Assembly (NCBI GenBank): GCA_003854995.1
Contig: RQOI01000175.1
Span: 1 to 10,821, forward strand
Reading direction: 5' to 3'
DNA length: 10,821 nt
Source: Candidatus Zhuqueibacterota bacterium
GTDB taxonomy: Bacteria; Zhuqueibacterota; Zhuqueibacteria; Residuimicrobiales; Krinioviventaceae
Both the position numbers and the translations under genes were made by a program. Below the pieces are notes generated by a model, which was not told where the DNA came from, did not search any database, and saw nothing but the letters and a program-made list of their open reading frames with translations. Shown here piece after piece: positions 6,420 to 10,821 of this stretch (position 1 is the stretch's first letter; every line of letters begins with the position of its first letter).

Positions 6420-6692
6420 GGATGCTGAAGAAATAGGCACAGCCATAGTGCAATGTTCTTGACACCGGTAGGGTGGGATGCATCCCACCCTACTGTCTGG
6501 ACAAAGAGCAGCAACGCAAGCTGCGCCGGACAGGGCTCCGTCAGAAATTCTTCGATCCAGTTTTTGCAGCTTGCAAGGATCACAACGAAAACTTTGTGTT
6601 TGGGCAAGGTATTTTCTTGACAATTCATTCTTGTCATCGCGCTGGCCACAAGCTGACGTTTTACATCGAGTCACCTCATCAAGAGCACTTTT
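6420..6692. repeat. diverged direct repeat, copy B
   Basis: It begins GGATGCTGAAGAAATAG, which is the tail of the 57-residue gene (W-M-L-K-K) cut by a stop, and ends inside the real 3' end of the beta-helix gene (K-V-L-L-M-R-stop, stop at 6673-6671). The middle part carries about 45 bp more than copy A, including an imperfect stem from CTGTCTG (about 6493) to CGGACAG (6527-6533) with an inner GCAGC/GCTGC pair (6508-6512, 6520-6524). Confidence 0.8.
6468..6493. repeat. perfect 26-bp palindrome
   Basis: The left half GTAGGGTGGGATG is followed immediately by its exact reverse complement, centred between 6480 and 6481. Copy A holds a degenerate version. Palindromes of the GTAGGGTGGGCnnnGCCCACC kind are known as abundant REP-like intergenic elements in several phyla (recalled, not searched). 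Confidence 0.85.
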
Positions 6693-8425
6693 TGCTGCCA
6701 CGTAGCCGACGCTGTGGCAATCCTCACAAGATAGACCCCCGATGCGCTGACAGCTGACGGCTGATAGCTGACAGCATGCTCGCCCGCCGGCATTTCCTCA
6801 TCCAGCAGAACATCGACCAGCCGACCGAGCGCCGAATAGATCTCGAGATGAACGCGCTCCGTTTTCGCCAACTCGAACGAGATGATCGTCCGCGGATTGA
6901 ACGGGTTGGGGTAAACCGAGATTCGATAATCCCTCGGCGCTGGCGATCTGGTTTTCCGCACGCCGCTTATGGGATTGCCGCTCTCATAGCGAAGCTGCGC
7001 CGGCAATTTCTCCCCGCCCGCATCCGGACCGAACAGCGGCCAGGAAGAGCGGCCGAGGAAATCCGGCTTGTCAGCGAGAAAGTAAGAGACGGGAATAGTC
7101 TGATCCGCAATGGCCGGATCCCATTCAACAGCACCCCTGATCACATTGCCGTGCCTGAGCGTATTTTCCACATTCGACTGAATGGTCAGCGATCCTCTCA
7201 CGATCTCATTGCCGACGATATTTTGCGCGTGCGAGTGATCATCGACGCGGAAGCTCTCGGCTTCGATCCTGTTGCGCAAAAAGGTGTTGCCCGGCCCCAT
7301 GGGTCCCCAATAATCCGCGACCTGCACCTCCTGCACCACATTCGATTCGAACAGATTATAATTGCCATAGTGACCGTGCAGCGAGATATCCGTGAGATTT
7401 TGCGGCTCGCGCTCGCAGGAATAGTTATAGGCAAAGACATTGCCACTGGTGCCGACGTGCGTCAACATGGAGTGGCGCAGATGCCGGAACACATTATCCA
7501 TGATCAGACAATCGGTCGTACGGCTGATCGTATCGACGCCATAGCCGTGGCCGCCGCCGCCGTAATCGTGCGCATGGTGAATGTAATTGTTGCGCACCTC
7601 GCAGGCATAGGACTCGGACAAATAGATATGCGTGCGATAGGTCATGTTGCTCTCGATGCGCTGCACGCGACCGTAGGCGACATAGCGCATCTGGATGGTA
7701 TAGCCATCGCCGGCATCAAGCCGCTCGATATAGAGATCCTCGACGCCCGGATACTCGATCATGCCGAGCCTTCTGATGCGCGGATTCAGCTCATCGCGGT
7801 AGGTCATATAGAACGGCCGGTTGAGCACCAGAGCGCCGTCGGTCTTTATGGTTTCAATCCTGGCGATCTGTCCGACCGCATTCTCAGCCCACGACTGTTG
7901 CCATTCCGGATTGGTGTACATGATCTCGGCATCGTTCTCCTGCTGAATCTCGACGAAATCACCCACACTGAATCTTGACGGATGACTCACAATGATCTCT
8001 CGCGATCCTTTTTCGAATCCACCCTCCATGGCCGCCCACTCGCCGCGATCGTATTTGGTGAACTCGATGCAGTTGTCACTGCGTCCCGCCAGGTCAAAAT
8101 AGAGCCGCGTCTGCTCAAAGCCATCGCCCTTGAACAGGATGCCGGTGGTGACGACCAGTTCTTTCTTAATGAGGTATGTGCCGGCCGGAATGAGCAAAAC
8201 GCCGCACCGGCTCGACAGACGCTGAATGGCTTTGATGAACGCATCTGTGTCGTCCGTCTGGCCATCTCCGAGAGCGCCGTGATCCTTCACATTTTCGACG
8301 GCGCGGTCCGGAGAGACATCTGGAACGCCGGGAGACCAGTCGATTCGGCGTTCGGGGGGGATGATGTCCGAAAAAACAGGTGCATGAAACAGGGTGACAA
8401 TGAGCAAAGCCGGAAGGGATTTCAT
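6671..8425 (-). CDS. secreted pectate-lyase-superfamily beta-helix protein with C-terminal sorting domain
   Basis: The 584-residue product has a signal peptide (1-19, ending APVFS before Asp20). A Pectate_lyase_3-type motif, HGALGDGQTDDTDAF, follows at about residues 49-63, then a long right-handed parallel beta-helix with repeated N-x-(I/V/F) turns (NVFAYNYS, NLFESNVV, NTFLRNRI). The last 80 residues (about 505-584) start YPNPFNP and read like a type IX/FlgD-like C-terminal sorting domain (TIGR04183-like) ending SGVYLVRI...KVLLMR. It is probably exported to the cell surface or medium to cut or bind pectin-like polysaccharide; the exact activity is unknown and catalytic residues cannot be assigned by eye. 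The ATG at 8425 is chosen because GAGGA lies eight bases upstream; a TTG at 8440 would overlap that site. It converges on the rhamnose operon, which suggests a supply of rhamnose from rhamnogalacturonan (inference). Confidence 0.85.
   Translation of the reverse strand: MKSLPALLIVTLFHAPVFSDIIPPERRIDWSPGVPDVSPDRAVENVKDHGALGDGQTDDTDAFIKAIQRLSSRCGVLLIPAGTYLIKKELVVTTGILFKGDGFEQTRLYFDLAGRSDNCIEFTKYDRGEWAAMEGGFEKGSREIIVSHPSRFSVGDFVEIQQENDAEIMYTNPEWQQSWAENAVGQIARIETIKTDGALVLNRPFYMTYRDELNPRIRRLGMIEYPGVEDLYIERLDAGDGYTIQMRYVAYGRVQRIESNMTYRTHIYLSESYACEVRNNYIHHAHDYGGGGHGYGVDTISRTTDCLIMDNVFRHLRHSMLTHVGTSGNVFAYNYSCEREPQNLTDISLHGHYGNYNLFESNVVQEVQVADYWGPMGPGNTFLRNRIEAESFRVDDHSHAQNIVGNEIVRGSLTIQSNVENTLRHGNVIRGAVEWDPAIADQTIPVSYFLADKPDFLGRSSWPLFGPDAGGEKLPAQLRYESGNPISGVRKTRSPAPRDYRISVYPNPFNPRTIISFELAKTERVHLEIYSALGRLVDVLLDEEMPAGEHAVSYQPSAVSASGVYLVRIATASATWQQKVLLMR
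6746..6773. repeat. heptanucleotide tandem repeat inside the sorting domain
   Basis: Four successive 7-bp units read GCTGACA, GCTGACG, GCTGATA and GCTGACA. On the coding (minus) strand they encode the loop VSYQPSAVS just before the last two strands of the sorting domain. Confidence 0.85.
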
Positions 8426-8463
8426 ACGGATCGTCCTCAAGTGTGGTCATCTTGTGCTGGGTG

Positions 8464-8492
8464 AATATACGGGGAATGGTGCACGATGTCAA
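8464..8492 (-). promoter_or_regulatory. sigma70-type promoter of the beta-helix gene
   Basis: On the reverse strand a perfect TTGACA (8492-8487) is followed after 17 bp by TATATT (8469-8464), five of six matches to the -10 consensus. Transcription would start near 8457, giving a leader of about 30 nt. This separates the gene from the barrel gene upstream, so the two are probably not one operon. No LacI-operator-like palindrome is seen here. Confidence 0.8.
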
Positions 8493-8614
8493 CACTTTCA
8501 CACAGACGACTGCGGCGCGCCGATCACGCACGCCGCGCAGCCCTGTCGCGCAGATGCGAGAGCATTCACTCTGCGGCGCGAATTAACTCCATTGCAAATG
8601 TGCAGATGCAAACT

Positions 8615-9037
8615 CTAGAATCCGATGCCGATCCCCGCTGAAAAGATCATATCGCGCGTCGGATTTTCGCCGGCGATGTGGCCGTACAGACCGATGTTGA
8701 AATTCACCCCTTTGAACATCCACTCGAACTCGCCACCGGCATAGGTCTGATTCACATCGAGTCCGCCCATGGGTTTGCCCCACAGCTGCAGGATAGACAT
8801 TTTAATCCCAGCGCCGATGGTATAGCGGTAATTGCCACCGAGGCCGATGTTCAGCTTGCCGCCGCCGATGCCCGGTTCCAGCTGCACGAGCCAGGCGTGA
8901 TAGGGATAGAATGAAACCGACAGCGAGGCGATTTGCGGCGTGGTCAATTTGGCGCCCAGCGCGACCGTGCCGCGCTTGCCGGCAAAACAGCTCTTCGTAA
9001 GGCAAAATATCGTCAGAATGATGAGGATCTTTTTCAT
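8615..9037 (-). CDS. small predicted outer-membrane beta-barrel protein
   Basis: The 140-residue product has a clear signal peptide (MKKILIILTIFCLTKSCFA, cut before Gly20). The mature part alternates polar and hydrophobic residues in glycine-rich strands (SLSVSFYPY, LNIGLGGNYRYTIGAGI, VNFNIGLYGHIAG) and ends GIGIGF; a terminal Phe is the usual C-terminal signal for insertion of outer-membrane barrels. About 120 mature residues fit an eight-stranded barrel. I do not recognise a named family and no catalytic motif is visible. AGGA seven bases before ATG 9037 decides the start; an in-frame start further up at 9097 lacks a ribosome site and would bury the signal peptide. No convincing terminator or promoter was identified. 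Confidence 0.75.
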   Translation of the reverse strand: MKKILIILTIFCLTKSCFAGKRGTVALGAKLTTPQIASLSVSFYPYHAWLVQLEPGIGGGKLNIGLGGNYRYTIGAGIKMSILQLWGKPMGGLDVNQTYAGGEFEWMFKGVNFNIGLYGHIAGENPTRDMIFSAGIGIGF

Positions 9038-9114
9038 AGCACGTCCTATTTTCTGAAATTGATTCATCTGAACAATGTACGCGTCGCACCAAATCAAGTT
9101 ACGTCATAAAATCA

Positions 9115-9144
9115 TTGCATCCCAGCAAAAATTACCTATCTTTG
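9115..9144 (+). promoter_or_regulatory. possible Bacteroidetes-like promoter for the dehydrogenase
   Basis: TATCTTTG (9137-9144) matches the Bacteroidetes -7 consensus TAnnTTTG exactly, and TTG (9115-9117) lies 19 bp upstream, where the -33 element belongs. Read as a sigma70 promoter it is weak (TTGCAT, 16 bp, TATCTT). The resulting leader would be about 150 nt. The spacer 9038-9299 otherwise shows nothing recognisable. Confidence 0.35.
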
Positions 9145-9299
9145 CAAAACATCAGTCGCTGGCCAATTCATCGCGCATGATTCGGGCGAGTAAAGAAGAC
9201 AAAATCCCTTTCACTATGCCGGGTGGCACAAGTGTCATTCACGTGCAAGTTGTGGCAATGGGAATTTGGGCAACGCTCAAAAGTAATGGATGATAGAGA

Positions 9300-10049
9300 A
9301 TGGTCACTTTGACGAATAAGGTCGTCATCATCACCGGCGCCAGCAGCGGCATCGGCAGAGCGTGCGCCTTAGAGTTTGCGCGCAAGGGCGCCGCCGTCGT
9401 GCTCGCTGCCCGCCGCATTGAAAAGCTTGCGGCGCTGCATGAAGAAATATCATCGTTCAACAAAAAATGCCTGCACATCCAAACCGACGTGACAATGGAA
9501 GACCAGGTCGTGAACCTCTTTGAACGGGCGCGAGAACGATTTGGTAAAATCGACATCCTCGTCAATAATGCCGGCCGCGGATTAAAGTCCGAGATCACCC
9601 ATATTTCACTTGATGAGTGGACCAGCGTCCTGTGGACAAATTTGACCAGCGTTTTCATCTGTTCCAGGGAGGCGCTGAAAAAAATGATCCCGCAGAAGAG
9701 CGGCCACATCATCACGATAGGCTCGATTGCCGGACTCTATGGCACGCCCAACTATGCGGCCTATTGCGCGGCAAAACATGGCGTCACCGGCTTTCAACGA
9801 TCCTTGAAATGGGAGAACAGGAAACACGGCATCAGGGTATCGACCGTTTTTCCAGGACGAGTGGACACGGAATTCTTTGATGTTTACCCGCAAAAGCCGT
9901 CGCGATCGCAGATGCTGTCGGCCAAAGACCTGGCGTCGTACATCGTTTGCATCGCCGAGCGACGCCCGCTCAAAAGGCATGCCCTGCGACTTTTAAATAT
10001 TGGCAAGAGGATTGGCAATTTGATGGGATTTATTCAGTATCAAAATTGA
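9300..10049 (+). CDS. short-chain dehydrogenase/reductase (classical SDR)
   Basis: This 249-residue oxidoreductase has every classical SDR signature: the cofactor loop TGASSGIG (12-19), Asp63 (DV after the third strand), NNAG (89-92), and the catalytic tetrad Asn114, Ser142, Tyr155 and Lys159 (YCAAK). Arg38 and Arg39 at the end of the second strand favour NADP(H) over NAD(H). Length is that of a standard cytosolic Rossmann-fold SDR. Substrate cannot be inferred from the sequence. The nearest upstream signal, GGA then GAG before ATG 9300, is a weak ribosome site. It faces a geranylgeranyl-reductase-like gene across a 71-bp spacer; because they converge, they are not co-transcribed, so a shared lipid or isoprenoid role is only a guess. 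Confidence 0.92.
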   Translation: MVTLTNKVVIITGASSGIGRACALEFARKGAAVVLAARRIEKLAALHEEISSFNKKCLHIQTDVTMEDQVVNLFERARERFGKIDILVNNAGRGLKSEITHISLDEWTSVLWTNLTSVFICSREALKKMIPQKSGHIITIGSIAGLYGTPNYAAYCAAKHGVTGFQRSLKWENRKHGIRVSTVFPGRVDTEFFDVYPQKPSRSQMLSAKDLASYIVCIAERRPLKRHALRLLNIGKRIGNLMGFIQYQN

Positions 10050-10057
10050 AAAGTGTC

Positions 10058-10100
10058 ATCTTGTCTATCCTGCTATCCAGTCAATCCTGTTATCCTGTCC
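10058..10100. repeat. 8-9 bp tandem repeat of the ATCCTGT type
   Basis: Five consecutive imperfect units read ATCTTGTCT, ATCCTGCT, ATCCAGTCA, ATCCTGTT and ATCCTGTCC, followed by AAAAA. The array fills most of the 71-bp spacer between the two convergent stop codons. Such ATCCTGT arrays recur between genes in many environmental genomes (recalled). Confidence 0.7.
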
Positions 10101-10120
10101 AAAAATATTCAGCCATACTT

Positions 10121-10821
10121 TCAAAAAGAACAAATGATATCGAATATGCTATATCGAGACAAAAACCGCAGAGAATACTTTTTCCCGCTCAGAATCGACC
10201 GCGCCGCTCGCAATCCGCTCTCCACGGCCGGCCCAATTCCCTCGCCCATATCCAGGGTCGCCAGTCCCGCCGAATCGCCGATGATGAAAACGTTATCGCT
10301 TTGCATAGAGTGAACCGGCTGGCGAAGATGGTAGGTGTATCCTTTTGGTTTGGGCTGCAGATGCGGCAGCAATCGGCGGTTGATGAGCTTTTCCGCAAAT
10401 AAATCCCAGTGCTGTTGTATGGTTTCTCCGCGCGACCGCAGTGCTTCGACCTTGCCGCCGATACCAACATTCACATAGCCGCCCTTTTTGGGCACGTACC
10501 AGGAATAACCGGGCAAGCCATGATCGAAAAACCACAGACGACAATGGGGATCACTATAATCGCAGGGGAATTCGTCTTCGAGCGTCGTAATCTGAAACGT
10601 CCTATTGCGCGGATTCTGTTCACGAAAGAATGTCCGATAAACCGGACAGGCCGTCCCTCCTGCCCCGACAAGATAGCGGCAGCGATAGTCGTCATCGATG
10701 ATGAATGCATCGCCCTCGCGTCGAATCGTCGTCACCTCGTGTTGATGCACCGGCGCCGCCGATCTCTGCAATAACCAGTGGTCGAATTCGATTCTGCGGA
10801 TGGCGTACTGACGCGTCGGCA
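10121..10821 (-). CDS. geranylgeranyl-reductase-family FAD-dependent oxidoreductase, C-terminal part
   Basis: The last 232 codons of a gene entering from the right edge are present; the frame is open to the window end and stops at 10123-10121. Near the edge IRRIEFDHWLL matches the R..FD.WL segment of this flavoprotein family. Then come PGYSWYVPKKGGYVNVGIGG, the counterpart of the YxWxFP substrate-site motif of geranylgeranyl reductases (Phe replaced by Val), and GDSAGLATLDMGEGI, the second FAD-binding motif with Asp contacting the cofactor, followed by ESGLRAA. Family members reduce polyprenyl double bonds in membrane lipids, chlorophyll or quinone side chains, and some act on other substrates. 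The N-terminal GxGxxG motif must lie outside. The TTG at 10771 is not a believable start since the conserved sequence continues upstream. Confidence 0.88.
   Translation of the reverse strand, partial: PTRQYAIRRIEFDHWLLQRSAAPVHQHEVTTIRREGDAFIIDDDYRCRYLVGAGGTACPVYRTFFREQNPRNRTFQITTLEDEFPCDYSDPHCRLWFFDHGLPGYSWYVPKKGGYVNVGIGGKVEALRSRGETIQQHWDLFAEKLINRRLLPHLQPKPKGYTYHLRQPVHSMQSDNVFIIGDSAGLATLDMGEGIGPAVESGLRAARSILSGKKYSLRFLSRYSIFDIICSF

Larger units (their letters stand above)
6098..6670. other. gene-free convergent spacer made of repeats and hairpins
   Basis: No credible gene was found on either strand between the small membrane-protein gene and the beta-helix gene; open frames here are short, lack ribosome sites and cross the repeats. 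The region is built from copy A of the direct repeat, a 122-bp linker with two hairpins, and most of copy B. Around 6150-6185 the sequence (GTAAAGGCGCCGAGCC, GCAAAGGATGCACAAAG) resembles a tandem GCAAAG-type intergenic repeat I have often seen in environmental genomes. Confidence 0.7.

Noticed and set aside
6294..6757. Several 75-135 codon frames on both strands in the repeat region
   Set aside because: They cross repeats and palindromes, have unnatural composition and no ribosome sites; they are products of the duplicated noncoding DNA.
6776..7978. 400-codon open frame on the plus strand, opposite the beta-helix gene
   Set aside because: It is antisense to a gene with signal peptide, beta-helix and sorting domain. 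The predicted product is a low-information Ile/Arg/Asp-rich sequence without family motifs, as expected from a mirror of GC-biased codons; no ribosome site precedes it.
7982..8464. 160-codon plus-strand frame opposite the start of the beta-helix gene
   Set aside because: It covers the signal-peptide region and the promoter of the real gene in antisense, and has no recognisable domain.
8509..8580. GC-rich inverted and direct CTGCGGCGCG repeats between the barrel gene and the beta-helix promoter
   Set aside because: GCGGCG/CGCCGC arms exist but pairing is short and bulged with no T tract; too weak to call a terminator or operator.
9075..9293. 72-codon plus-strand frame ending seven bases before the dehydrogenase
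   Set aside because: It lacks a ribosome site, has no recognisable feature and begins upstream of the proposed promoter.

Overview
The window looks like chromosomal DNA of a free-living Gram-negative bacterium, probably from the FCB superphylum (KSB1, Calditrichota or Ignavibacteria-like; this placement is inference). Support comes from a secreted beta-helix protein ending in a C-terminal sorting domain that begins YPNPFNP, a lipoprotein, a small outer-membrane barrel, and one promoter resembling the Bacteroidetes type. No tRNA, rRNA, CRISPR array, transposase or phage gene was seen.

Layout. At 1-655 (minus) lies the N-terminal third of an OPT-family oligopeptide transporter, with a strong sigma70-type promoter behind it. 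At 857-1225 (plus) is a small YccF-family membrane protein. At 1246-6097 (plus) is a compact five-gene operon: a LacI-type regulator, a lipoprotein overlapping it by 8 nt, an L-rhamnose isomerase of the Pseudomonas stutzeri type with all seven metal ligands present, an NCS1-type permease, and a 57-residue two-helix membrane protein joined to the permease by an ATGA overlap. The natural reading is that the permease, perhaps with its small partner, imports a sugar that the isomerase converts, under control of the LacI protein. The leader of the operon has a good promoter, a LacI-operator-like site and a 36-bp dyad.

The 573-bp gene-free stretch 6098-6670 is unusual. It contains two diverged direct copies of one segment (about 6069-6297 and 6420-6692). 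Each copy carries, at one end, the 3' tail of the small membrane-protein gene and, at the other end, the 3' tail of the convergent beta-helix gene. Several hairpins lie in it, including a perfect 26-bp palindrome.

At 6671-8425 (minus) is a secreted pectate-lyase-superfamily beta-helix protein with a sorting domain interrupted by a heptanucleotide repeat; it has a near-consensus promoter. Its neighbourhood suggests extracellular pectin or rhamnogalacturonan breakdown feeding the rhamnose operon (inference). At 8615-9037 (minus) is a small predicted outer-membrane barrel. At 9300-10049 (plus) is a classical short-chain dehydrogenase, followed by an 8-9 bp tandem repeat and, convergently at 10121-10821 (minus), the C-terminal part of a geranylgeranyl-reductase-family flavoprotein that runs off the window.
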